Below are positions 26,389 to 34,866 of a DNA stretch of 58,972 bases, piece after piece. The first letter of the stretch is position 1, and each line of letters begins with the position of its first letter. A program made the translations under genes and the position numbers. The stretch spans positions 1-58,972 of the forward strand of contig NZ_FNHH01000027.1 of NCBI RefSeq assembly GCF_900103545.1, read 5' to 3'. The notes below the pieces were generated by a model that did no database searches, had not been told where the DNA came from, and saw only the letters and a program-made list of their open reading frames with translations. This DNA comes from Daejeonella rubra. Its GTDB lineage: Bacteria; Bacteroidota; Bacteroidia; Sphingobacteriales; Sphingobacteriaceae.

Positions 26389-27750
26389 ATGAGTACAAAA
26401 AAGAACCTGCTCATATTCATAAGTCTTCAAACTTATTTAAGGAATTGGATAGATGCAGGTGCATTTTCAGAACTGCATAACAAGTATAATATCTTGTATG
26501 TTATCCCTGAGTACGATTGGGATCCCAGGGAAATAGAAAATTATGGAATCCAAAATTATAAGGTAATAAAGCAGGCCACCTGGAGAAAATTTTTGTTCAG
26601 AAGAATTCTACTTGTTACAATGGTTAAATATTCCAAAAGGTCAATGGCATTCAGAATCAAGATCGCCAATTTCTCCAGTGTAATGAAATTGATTCATACA
26701 GTGGTTTCCTGGGATATATTTTATCAGATTTTCCTTTCTTTGTGCAAATTCATTTTGGGAAGATGGAAAGGGTTGGATCAGGTTTTCAATGATTTCAAAC
26801 CTGATTTAGTTATAGCACCATCTTTGGCTGCTGATAGCTTTACAATTGACTTTACTCATACTGCCAACAAAAACAGGATAAAATCACTAATCCTGATTAA
26901 TAGTTGGGATAATTTAGTTAGTAAGGGTGTTATGCCTATACAACCTACCTATGTAGGATTGTGGGGTAAGCAGGCCTGGGACCAGGCAGTACGCGTGCAA
27001 AGAATTGCAGAAAGGAAGCTTATGATACTTGGGGTACCCCGTTTTGAGAGATATTTCTCAAAAGATACCTCTAGCATATCGATTCATGAAGTAAACAATA
27101 TTCCTCCGGACAAAAAGATTATTCTATATCCTGCTACTTCTTTGCCATTTGATGATATTCAGGCATTAACAACACTCGATAATGAGATTTCAACTAACCC
27201 TATGTTTAGGGATTATGTTATTCTTTTTAGGGCACATCCTGAAATGCTTCCCCGTGTTGAAGAAAAAAACGTTCTTGATGCAGGGCTGAAAAATGTATAC
27301 ATCGATTCTCAGACAGCAAAATTTTATTTCTCCAGATTTGAAAATACTTCGGGTTCTTATGAATCAACGATAAACTCAACTTCTCTTGATTACTATCCTG
27401 CATTGTTGAAATCGATTGTTGGTATGGTTTGTCCGGCAACAACCTTATCACTGGAAGGCCTTATTAATGGAAAACCATGTGTCATGATTTGCTACAATGA
27501 TGGTAAGAATCATTACCTATCACCCGATCAAATTGCAAAATTTGAAAATGTTCAGGAGATATTAGGTCTTGTAGGTGTTTTCCCTTGTTATGAAAAAGGT
27601 ATTTTACTCGATAATTTCAGAAAAATGATGGAGCTAAGTACCGATCCGGTTATATCAGAAAAAATAAAAGAAGCAACCTTGGCAATTGTCTATGTTGATG
27701 AATTACCTTATGCTTCCAGATTAAGTCGTTTCGTTGAAAAGGTTATCTGA
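26389..27750 (+). CDS. Putative GT-B-like surface-sugar transferase (unrecognised)
   Basis: Protein of 453 aa without a motif set I can name. The second half looks like the donor half of a CDP-glycerol/capsule-type GT-B enzyme: LINSWDNL, GVPRFERYF, IILYPATS, ILFRAHPEM, then CPATTLSLEGLINGKPCVMICY, where Thr/Ser and Glu would bind the nucleotide. It ends the second ulosonate cluster just as the 601-aa GT-B-like protein ends the first. A CMP-ulosonate transferase role is therefore plausible but unproven. Confidence 0.5.
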   Translation: MSTKKNLLIFISLQTYLRNWIDAGAFSELHNKYNILYVIPEYDWDPREIENYGIQNYKVIKQATWRKFLFRRILLVTMVKYSKRSMAFRIKIANFSSVMKLIHTVVSWDIFYQIFLSLCKFILGRWKGLDQVFNDFKPDLVIAPSLAADSFTIDFTHTANKNRIKSLILINSWDNLVSKGVMPIQPTYVGLWGKQAWDQAVRVQRIAERKLMILGVPRFERYFSKDTSSISIHEVNNIPPDKKIILYPATSLPFDDIQALTTLDNEISTNPMFRDYVILFRAHPEMLPRVEEKNVLDAGLKNVYIDSQTAKFYFSRFENTSGSYESTINSTSLDYYPALLKSIVGMVCPATTLSLEGLINGKPCVMICYNDGKNHYLSPDQIAKFENVQEILGLVGVFPCYEKGILLDNFRKMMELSTDPVISEKIKEATLAIVYVDELPYASRLSRFVEKVI

Positions 27751-27753
27751 TTC

Positions 27754-27803
27754 AAACCAATCTGGTTTAGATAATAAAAAATTTCACCCTTGTAGATAAG
27801 GGT
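27754..27803 (+). terminator. Two tandem hairpins before the polymerase gene
   Basis: Hairpin one is AAACCA (27754-27759) with TGGTTT (27763-27768) and a 3-base loop. Hairpin two is ACCCTT (27786-27791) with AAGGGT (27798-27803) and a 6-base loop. They fill the 67 bp gap between the second ulosonate cluster and the Wzy-like gene. No T-run follows either, so they may be a partial terminator, a processing site or an mRNA stabiliser. Confidence 0.35.
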
Positions 27804-27817
27804 AAACAAATATCAGA

Positions 27818-29215
27818 ATGAATTTTAATACATTATTGAGCTTAATAAACTTTTCATTCCTGTTATTTTTATTATATCTGTTTGGTATTAAGGGAGAGAA
27901 TGAGTTTATAAACCGTAATACAATTATTGGAGGGGCCTTACTTGCTGTTCAGATTCATCTATTTCTGGTTTATGAGAAAAAAAGAAATATTCCATTATTA
28001 ACTATTCTTTGTTTTCAACTGATCTTTTATTATCTGATGAGAGTGATCAGTTTAACATTCATACCTTTCTCAGTCGTATTCAAAAGATTTACAATTACGG
28101 TTCAGGATGTAAATTTTGGATTGTTTTATATCATTTTAAGTAATCTACTCATATTCGCTGGAATATGGATGGCCACAAATTCAAACCGATTGAAGCCATA
28201 TCGGGAAGTGTTGCAACACAAAGGTAACGCATATAAAATTCTTGGATTTTTTGTACTTGCATATCTCTTCGGTAAGCCGAACCTGTTGGGTATTGCAGTT
28301 TTGGATAGATTATTGGATTTTATAAAACTTTTGTTTTTTAATTCGTCAATAGTACTATTTATTGTTATTATTTTCTTTACCCATAATTACAATAGATTGA
28401 CCTTTTATCAGCGAGGATTTTTTATTGCTGTTTTTATCGGATATATAGTTCTGACGACACTTAGTGGAAGCCGTTCAGCAGCTTTGGTAGTAATCATGTA
28501 TGTTTTGTTTGCATCATTAGCAGGGGCAAAGCAATTGACTTTTAAAATAAGGCATTTATTACTGGGTCTGATGATGATTCCTATAGTCTTACTGGTATTT
28601 ATTTTCGCTACGGATTTACGACGGTATAGTGCAACCACAGATGTTAGTAATGAACAAAAGTTGGAAGTAATAAAAAACTCTGTTTCTTCAACGGCATGGC
28701 TTGAAGATGATGGTTCAATCGGATTGATTTTTGACCGGATAGGTTTTCTAGATTATGCAACAGAAATTATTGCACATAAAGAGCAGTACTCATCTATCTT
28801 TAATATTCCTTATTATTTAAAAAGCATTGTTGATAATTTTCTTACCCCAGGGTTCACAGTATTTGATAATCCGAAAGTTTCCAATGCCTTAGTTTATAAG
28901 TATTTCAATTATGGAGTTCCATCTTTAAAAACGGTTGATGAATATTACGCTTCAGATCAATTAACTATGTATGGAGAATACTTTGCACTTTTTGGATGGG
29001 GCTCTTTACTCGCTTTCTTTTTGACTGGGTATTTGTTTCAAAAAACTTATCTCAAACTAACATATAAGTCAAGTGTTGAGCTTTTTATAAAGAGAGCCTT
29101 ACTTTTGAATATTTTTTATGTCTTAATAAACAGCTTTGGTCTTGACTGGTTGCTGTTCGATTCAATTGCTATGTACCTTACATTTATTCTCTTCCGGAAG
29201 TATGTCCTAGTTTGA
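27818..29215 (+). CDS. wzy: Wzy-like O-antigen/capsule repeat-unit polymerase
   Basis: Integral membrane protein of 465 aa with about ten to twelve hydrophobic segments, and a larger soluble loop between about residues 270 and 385, as in Wzy polymerases. The LSGSRSAALVV segment near residue 215 fits the arginine-containing loop of the oligosaccharide repeat-unit polymerase group. Wzy proteins share little sequence, so the call rests on topology, length and locus. It would join flipped repeat units in the periplasm under control of the Wzz-like protein. Confidence 0.72.
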   Translation: MNFNTLLSLINFSFLLFLLYLFGIKGENEFINRNTIIGGALLAVQIHLFLVYEKKRNIPLLTILCFQLIFYYLMRVISLTFIPFSVVFKRFTITVQDVNFGLFYIILSNLLIFAGIWMATNSNRLKPYREVLQHKGNAYKILGFFVLAYLFGKPNLLGIAVLDRLLDFIKLLFFNSSIVLFIVIIFFTHNYNRLTFYQRGFFIAVFIGYIVLTTLSGSRSAALVVIMYVLFASLAGAKQLTFKIRHLLLGLMMIPIVLLVFIFATDLRRYSATTDVSNEQKLEVIKNSVSSTAWLEDDGSIGLIFDRIGFLDYATEIIAHKEQYSSIFNIPYYLKSIVDNFLTPGFTVFDNPKVSNALVYKYFNYGVPSLKTVDEYYASDQLTMYGEYFALFGWGSLLAFFLTGYLFQKTYLKLTYKSSVELFIKRALLLNIFYVLINSFGLDWLLFDSIAMYLTFILFRKYVLV

Positions 29216-29291
29216 AATAGAGTGGTTGATTGTTTAACCGTAGTCCAAAGTGATACAAAAAATGAAAGTATTTCAGTTCGTGTGACTTATA

Positions 29292-29322
29292 TTGATTATT
29301 TTAAAGTATCGTCTTAAATTTG
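29292..29322 (+). promoter_or_regulatory. Candidate Bacteroidota promoter before the acetyltransferase
   Basis: A -33-like TTG at 29292-29294 is separated by 20 bases from TAAATTTG at 29315-29322, which matches TAnnTTTG exactly. The ATG of the next gene is at 29333. It lies in the 117 bp gap after the polymerase and would make the carbamoyltransferase section a separate transcription unit. Confidence 0.5.
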
Positions 29323-29332
29323 CAGGTGAATT

Positions 29333-30043
29333 ATGGTTTTATTCAAGGTTTTAATTATAATACTTCGGCGAGCTGTTTACAAGATAAGATATATGTATGC
29401 TATAGAGCTACTAAGGACCAAAAACCCAACATGTAAATTTTACCATGGGGTAAATATTCATGAAACGGAGTTTGATAAATATAATGTGCTCTATGACGAT
29501 GTAGTTATTGCTTTCTCAAAATTAGGTAGTCATACTTATATCCAAAAACGATCTACTGTTTTCAATGCCCATATTGGCAAGTTTTGTTCAATTGCTTCGG
29601 GGGTAAGTATCGGACCGGGAATTCATAAAACAGATTTCGTTAGTACCCATAATGCCTTTTATCTTCATAACACACCTTTGGTAAAGAAATTCAGTACACT
29701 TGATGTTTTTTCTTCTTATTCTACCAGTAAAATTGGCAATGATGTTTGGATTGGTGAAAGAGCTATTATTTTAGATGGTGTTATTATTGGCCATGGAAGT
29801 GTAATTGCTGCAGGAGCAGTGGTAACTAAAGACGTTGAACCTTATTCGATTGTTGGAGGGGTACCTGCTAAACTTATAAGAAAAAGGTTTGATACTAAAA
29901 CAATTGAGGCACTTTTGAATCTAAAATGGTGGGATAAGCCAGATGATTGGCTTGAGAAAAATTATAAATTATTTTTATCAACTCATGATTTGTTGGAATA
30001 TAAGAATGATCATGGAGTTGAACACATTTCTAATATCAATTAA
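29333..30043 (+). CDS. CatB-related hexapeptide O-acetyltransferase
   Basis: Acyltransferase of 236 aa with hexapeptide repeats from about residue 65. GKFCSIASGVSIGPG, the loop histidine in STHNAFYLH, and IGNDVWIGERAIILDGVIIGHGSVIAAGAVVTKDV are typical of the xenobiotic/CatB-like and virginiamycin-type group often found in glycan loci. It likely O-acetylates a residue of the repeat unit. A candidate promoter lies just upstream and the carbamoyltransferase gene follows after 33 bp. Confidence 0.82.
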   Translation: MVLFKVLIIILRRAVYKIRYMYAIELLRTKNPTCKFYHGVNIHETEFDKYNVLYDDVVIAFSKLGSHTYIQKRSTVFNAHIGKFCSIASGVSIGPGIHKTDFVSTHNAFYLHNTPLVKKFSTLDVFSSYSTSKIGNDVWIGERAIILDGVIIGHGSVIAAGAVVTKDVEPYSIVGGVPAKLIRKRFDTKTIEALLNLKWWDKPDDWLEKNYKLFLSTHDLLEYKNDHGVEHISNIN

Positions 30044-30076
30044 TAAAAAACTAAATTTCAATTAACTCATTTCTAA

Positions 30077-31858
30077 ATGAAAAAAAATCACATTTTAAGT
30101 TTTACATTAAGCGGGCACGGATTTAGTGGTGCAGTTTGTACAGATGGTATCATCACCTATGCCACGAGTCTGGAGCGTATTACTAGAATAAAAAACGATA
30201 TTCTTTTTCCTATTTCAAAGGCGGATCTTGAGACCTTTGGGTGGAAAGCAGATCCCAAAACCTACATGGAGCAACTCGATTTCGAGTTTGATATGCAAAA
30301 AGATTATTCAACAGTGGATATTGCTAAGGTTGAAAAGTTCCAACTTCTATTAAACTATTTGCTTGATGTAGCTGAAATAACTTTGGAAGATGTTGATTGT
30401 GTGGTTTACAGTTATAGACATAATGAGATTGTAAGAAAATTCTTTAAGGAGAAAAATCCTAATATTAAGTTTATTGTTCCTGAGCATCATTTTTCTCATG
30501 CTTGTCAGGCCTTCCTGCCTTCACCCTTCGATGATGCAGCAATAATGGTTGTAGATGGACAAGGTGTTCCGATGGTCAGAACCGGTGGTGACCAACTCTC
30601 AGGTAGTCTTTCTTATGGAAAGGGAATTGAGATAGAAACATTATGGGAGTTTCCTGTTCGATACAGTTTAGGGGGTATGTATGCAGAGTTTACAAAGAAA
30701 CTTGGATTTAAAACAAATCAAGAAGGAAAAACAATGGGACTTGCGGCTTACGGGACTTCTGCTATCTATGATGAAATTAAGAAGGAGTTGAAATTTGAAG
30801 AACTTGATTTTGACTTTAGAAAAGTTTTCAAAAAGGGTTTAGGATTTCACAATGCTCTTTATAAACTTCCAGATTATGGAAATTATTTAAAGCAATTCGA
30901 AAACAAGAAAAAGGAAGAGGAGTATACTCAAACCCACAAAGACCTGGCTTATGCAGTTCAAAAGCTTACTGAGGATGTGATGGTTTATCTTGCAAATTGG
31001 TTATATGAAAAAACCGGTTCTAAGAATCTTTGTATTTCTGGAGGTGTAGGATTGAACTGTGTTGCTAATTATCAGGTATTGTCCAGATCTAAATTTGACA
31101 ATATTTTTATCCATCCTAATGCAGGCGACAATGGTCTTGTTGTGGGACAGGCGCTTTATGTTTATAACATATTGAATAAAAACCCAAGGGTTTATGTGGA
31201 CACACATGATTATTTGGGCAAACAGTATTCAGAAACAGAGGTTGATGCAGCGATCGACAAATTTAAAGATAATGATTCAATTAGCATACAAAAATGCGAG
31301 AGCCTTCCAGTGCTTTATGATACTATGGCAAAGGCAATCGCTGACGGATATATAACAAGCTGGTGCCAGGGTGGAAGTGAATTCGGACCACGTGCCTTAG
31401 GTAACCGAAGCATTTTGGCAGATCCAAGACGTGCAGACATGAAAGATATCCTTAACTCCAGAGTAAAGTTTCGCGAAAGCTTCAGGCCATTCACGCCATC
31501 TGTTCTTGCAGAGCGCTCAAGTGAATTTTTTGAACTTGATATTGAATCTCCATTTATGCTTCTTGCACCTTACGTTAAACCTGGTAAAGGTGAATTAGTG
31601 CCTGCAATTACTCATGCTGATAATACCGCCAGAGTTCAAACTGTTACAAGGGATGTAAATGAACGATATTATGATTTGATTAAAGCATTCGAAAAATTGA
31701 CAGGCATTCCTATGGTTCTTGACACTTCATACAATGTTGCAGATGAGCCTATCGTTGAAACTCCTGAAGATGCAATTAGATGCTTTTTATCTACAGATAT
31801 AGACATTCTTGGAATTGACCGTTATATTCTCAGAAAGAAGGCAAAGTTTAACGTATAA
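30077..31858 (+). CDS. NodU/CmcH-type O-carbamoyltransferase
   Basis: Carbamoyltransferase of 593 aa that moves a carbamoyl group from carbamoyl phosphate, through a carbamoyl-adenylate, to a sugar hydroxyl. The N-terminal Kae1-like domain shows the metal-binding PEHHFSHA motif (about 135-142), VVDGQG, and GGVGLNCVANY near residue 320. The C-terminal domain shows SEFGPRALGNRSILADPR and the RESFRPF stretch. All belong to the NodU family used for Nod factors, antibiotics and some O-antigens. The sugar acceptor is unknown; the neighbours suggest a deoxyhexose of the repeat unit. Confidence 0.9.
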   Translation: MKKNHILSFTLSGHGFSGAVCTDGIITYATSLERITRIKNDILFPISKADLETFGWKADPKTYMEQLDFEFDMQKDYSTVDIAKVEKFQLLLNYLLDVAEITLEDVDCVVYSYRHNEIVRKFFKEKNPNIKFIVPEHHFSHACQAFLPSPFDDAAIMVVDGQGVPMVRTGGDQLSGSLSYGKGIEIETLWEFPVRYSLGGMYAEFTKKLGFKTNQEGKTMGLAAYGTSAIYDEIKKELKFEELDFDFRKVFKKGLGFHNALYKLPDYGNYLKQFENKKKEEEYTQTHKDLAYAVQKLTEDVMVYLANWLYEKTGSKNLCISGGVGLNCVANYQVLSRSKFDNIFIHPNAGDNGLVVGQALYVYNILNKNPRVYVDTHDYLGKQYSETEVDAAIDKFKDNDSISIQKCESLPVLYDTMAKAIADGYITSWCQGGSEFGPRALGNRSILADPRRADMKDILNSRVKFRESFRPFTPSVLAERSSEFFELDIESPFMLLAPYVKPGKGELVPAITHADNTARVQTVTRDVNERYYDLIKAFEKLTGIPMVLDTSYNVADEPIVETPEDAIRCFLSTDIDILGIDRYILRKKAKFNV

Positions 31859-31923
31859 CAAATATTCAACTGATTGATTTAAGTATTAGGTCGAGAAACA
31901 TGAGAATTTTAACAGTATTATAA

Positions 31924-33060
31924 ATGAAAAAGGTATTAATTACCGGTGGGGCTGGTTTTATTGGGTCAAATGTTACAAGAAAACTGCTAGAACAAGATTA
32001 TTCTGTAACTATTCTTGATAATTTTCATCCACAGATCCATGGTGGGAAAAGAGAATTAGCAGCTGATATTAAGGACAGAGTAAAACTTATTATTGGCGAC
32101 GTTACTGATAAGGCAGCGTTTTATGATGCTTTGAAAGGTCAACAGGCAGTTATACATTATGCTGCAGAAACAGGTACAGGACAATCTATGTATGACGTTT
32201 CTGGGTATACTCTTGTCAATATACAGGCTACTTCTATGCTCTGTGATTATATTATTAATGGGAGTCATGAACTTGATACTGTAATTGTGGCATCATCAAG
32301 GTCTATTTACGGAGAAGGAAAGTATAACTCACCAGAATTCGGTGATATTTATCCGGAAGCCAGAACCAGAGATACGGTTAATAAATCATTTGAAGTGGTA
32401 TGTCCAATCTCAGGTTTAGATAATCTGGAGATCAGGGCTACAGATGAATCTTCTAAAATTCATCCATCTTCTTTTTATGGAATTACCAAACAGGTGCAGG
32501 AGCAGATGATTATTTTGGCTACCAGCCTAAAAAAGATCAATGGCTTTGCACTTCGATATCAGAATGTTTATGGCCCTGGACAGTCCTTAAAAAATCCATA
32601 TACAGGTATACTCTCTATCTTCTCCAGAATTGCATTGAAAAATGAAAAGATAAATGTATTTGAAGATGGTTTGGAAAGCAGAGACTTCGTTTATATTGAT
32701 GATGTTGTGAATGCAACTGTAAAATGTCTTAGTCCTCAGCTTTCTGGCCAGCATATATTAAATGTAGGAAGTGGTATTCCAACTTCCGTACTTAGCGTGG
32801 CTAAGGAAATTATTTCTTATTTGGGAAGTAAGTCTGAGATTGAAATTTCAGGTGCCTTTCGTGAAGGAGATATACGGCATAATTTTGCTGATCTAACATT
32901 GTTGAATAAGGTACTTGATTTCAAACCCGAATGGCTATTTCGAGATGGATTGCATCGATTTCTTGATTGGGTTGTTGCCCAGACTGATATTCCGGCAACT
33001 ATGGATGACTACAGAAAATCATTACGAGAATTAAAATCAAGGGGATTGCTTAATGATTAA
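31924..33060 (+). CDS. Nucleotide-sugar epimerase, dTDP-L-rhamnose 4-epimerase-like
   Basis: Extended SDR of 378 aa with TGGAGFIGSN at the N-terminus, the AAETGTGQSMYD segment, a long insert around residues 140-175, and the YGITK Tyr-Lys pair. The GTGQSMY block and the mid-protein insert recall dTDP-L-rhamnose 4-epimerases (WbiB type), which make 6-deoxy-L-talose. Other nucleotide-sugar epimerases are possible. No rml genes are in the window, so dTDP-rhamnose would have to come from elsewhere. It overlaps the following GT2 by 8 bp. Confidence 0.65.
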   Translation: MKKVLITGGAGFIGSNVTRKLLEQDYSVTILDNFHPQIHGGKRELAADIKDRVKLIIGDVTDKAAFYDALKGQQAVIHYAAETGTGQSMYDVSGYTLVNIQATSMLCDYIINGSHELDTVIVASSRSIYGEGKYNSPEFGDIYPEARTRDTVNKSFEVVCPISGLDNLEIRATDESSKIHPSSFYGITKQVQEQMIILATSLKKINGFALRYQNVYGPGQSLKNPYTGILSIFSRIALKNEKINVFEDGLESRDFVYIDDVVNATVKCLSPQLSGQHILNVGSGIPTSVLSVAKEIISYLGSKSEIEISGAFREGDIRHNFADLTLLNKVLDFKPEWLFRDGLHRFLDWVVAQTDIPATMDDYRKSLRELKSRGLLND

Positions 33061-34024
33061 AAAAGATCAGACACCTCTTGTTAGTATTATTTTTACAAGC
33101 TATAATCATGCTGAGTTTTTACAGCAAGCTCTGGAAAGTATTCTTAATCAGTCGTATAGAAATTTTGAGTTAATAGTCGTTGATGATTGTTCAACTGACG
33201 GAAGCCGCGAGATTCTTCTCAAATATAAAAATCATGAGAATATTAAACTTCATTTACTTGAAAAGAACACTGGAAGTTATGTAAAATCAAGTAATTATGG
33301 AGCACAAAAAGCATTGGGAGAATTTCTTATGTTTGCCCAATGCGATGATTTTGCCGATCCTCGGCAGGTTGAATTGCTTTTAAAAGCACTAAAGGAAAAT
33401 GAAACTGTAGGAGTAGCCTACTCCCGTAGTAATATGGTTGATAAAGACAATAACATATTTGCTGATGATTATAGAGGAAGAGAGAGAAAATTTCGATTGA
33501 AATGTAAAACTGATACAATTATTTCTTCTTTAGAAATGAGAAGATTTCTTTCTTTTTCATGTGTTTTGCCAAATCTTAGCGCCGCTTTATTAAGAAGAGA
33601 ACTTTACGTGAAGGTTGGAGGTCTTCCTGAAAAGTACTTGGTTGCTGCCGACTGGGCTTTCTGGCTAAGTCTTTCAGAATTGACTAATTTTTATTACCTC
33701 ATTGAACCGCTGAATAATTTTCGACAACATGAAACTACAATTCGGAATAAAGTAAAAATTCAGAAACAGATCTTAGAGATCTCTACAATCTTTTATGAGC
33801 ACATAAGAATGCATCGACTTTCGGGCAAAAATGCCCAGAATATGAAATTCGGTGCCGGTTTTGTTTGGTTCTCTTTCTTGTTCCTTGGTTTTAATGCGTG
33901 GCTTGATTGTTTTTTATCTGTTTATAGGGAAACATTTAAGTTAGATAAATTTAATATTGTGTACTTGATTGGAGGCTTTTTGATTTACTTTAAAGAGGCA
34001 ATTCTAAGTAAGTCAGGATATTAA
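33053..34024 (+). CDS. Family 2 glycosyltransferase
   Basis: GT-A-fold transferase of 323 aa. The N-terminus reads PLVSIIFTSYNHAEFL, then ELIVVDDCSTDGS, with the metal-binding CDD near residue 97 and the GLPEKYLVAADWAFWLSLS acceptor region. The C-terminal end has a hydrophobic stretch, suggesting a membrane contact. It adds one sugar of the repeat unit on the cytoplasmic side; donor and linkage cannot be read from sequence. It overlaps the epimerase gene by 8 bp. Confidence 0.87.
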   Translation: MIKKDQTPLVSIIFTSYNHAEFLQQALESILNQSYRNFELIVVDDCSTDGSREILLKYKNHENIKLHLLEKNTGSYVKSSNYGAQKALGEFLMFAQCDDFADPRQVELLLKALKENETVGVAYSRSNMVDKDNNIFADDYRGRERKFRLKCKTDTIISSLEMRRFLSFSCVLPNLSAALLRRELYVKVGGLPEKYLVAADWAFWLSLSELTNFYYLIEPLNNFRQHETTIRNKVKIQKQILEISTIFYEHIRMHRLSGKNAQNMKFGAGFVWFSFLFLGFNAWLDCFLSVYRETFKLDKFNIVYLIGGFLIYFKEAILSKSGY

Positions 34025-34078
34025 TATTCATGAATATTCTATCGTTTAAATAACATAAATCAGATTAATGTAAAATAT

Positions 34079-34861
34079 ATGGAAGTTGTAATATTGTGTG
34101 GAGGCAAAGGGACTCGTTTGAGTGAGGAAACGGTTTCAAGACCGAAACCAATGGTTGAGATTGGAGGGATGCCAATCCTTTGGCATATAATGAAATCTTA
34201 TAGTGACCACGGGTATAAAAAATTCGTGTTGGCTCTCGGTTACAAGGCAAGTTTTATTAAGGAATATTTCTACAACCTACGGATTTCAGGAAGTGATTTT
34301 ACCTTGCAGATGACTCCTGACCATACTCCTACTTTTTATAATGCATTGCCGGAGAGTGACTGGGAAATTACATTCGTTGATACCGGAGAAGATACCCTTA
34401 AGGGTGCGAGAGTAAAGAAGCTGGAAAGTTTTATTAAATCTGACAAGTTCTCCCTTACATATGGAGATGGTGTTAGTGATGTGAATATCAAAGAACTGTT
34501 GAAATTCCATGAATCAACTGGTAAATTAGCTACTGTAACTGCTGTACATCCGCCTTCCCGTTTTGGTGAACTTGATTTGGATGGGACAAAGGTTACAAGT
34601 TTTGAAGAAAAACCCCAGATGGCTACAGGATACATTAACGGAGGATTTTTCGTTTTTGATAAGAGGATCATGACTTATCTTACAGAAGATGAGGATTGTG
34701 ATCTTGAGTTTGGTGCTCTACAAAAGATCTCAGAAGAAGGCCAATTGGAAGCCTTTATTCATAATGGATTCTGGCAATGTATGGATAACGTCAGGGAGAG
34801 GGATTATCTGGATAAGCTGGTCAAGACAAAAAAGGCACCCTGGATTGGAAATGGAAAATAG
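34079..34861 (+). CDS. rfbF: Glucose-1-phosphate cytidylyltransferase
   Basis: Makes CDP-glucose from CTP and glucose-1-phosphate, the first step of the CDP-6-deoxyhexose pathway. The 260 aa length matches RfbF/DdhA. Motifs are LCGGKGTRLSEET, RPKPMVEIGG, TYGDGVSDVN, and the late NGFWQCMDNVRERDYLD, which is near diagnostic for this enzyme rather than RmlA. It starts 54 bp after the GT2 and is 5 bp before the dehydratase. Confidence 0.93.
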   Translation: MEVVILCGGKGTRLSEETVSRPKPMVEIGGMPILWHIMKSYSDHGYKKFVLALGYKASFIKEYFYNLRISGSDFTLQMTPDHTPTFYNALPESDWEITFVDTGEDTLKGARVKKLESFIKSDKFSLTYGDGVSDVNIKELLKFHESTGKLATVTAVHPPSRFGELDLDGTKVTSFEEKPQMATGYINGGFFVFDKRIMTYLTEDEDCDLEFGALQKISEEGQLEAFIHNGFWQCMDNVRERDYLDKLVKTKKAPWIGNGK

Positions 34862-34866
34862 AAATT

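Noticed and set aside
34336..34671. 111-aa open frame on the minus strand
   Set aside because: Antisense shadow of the clear RfbF gene.
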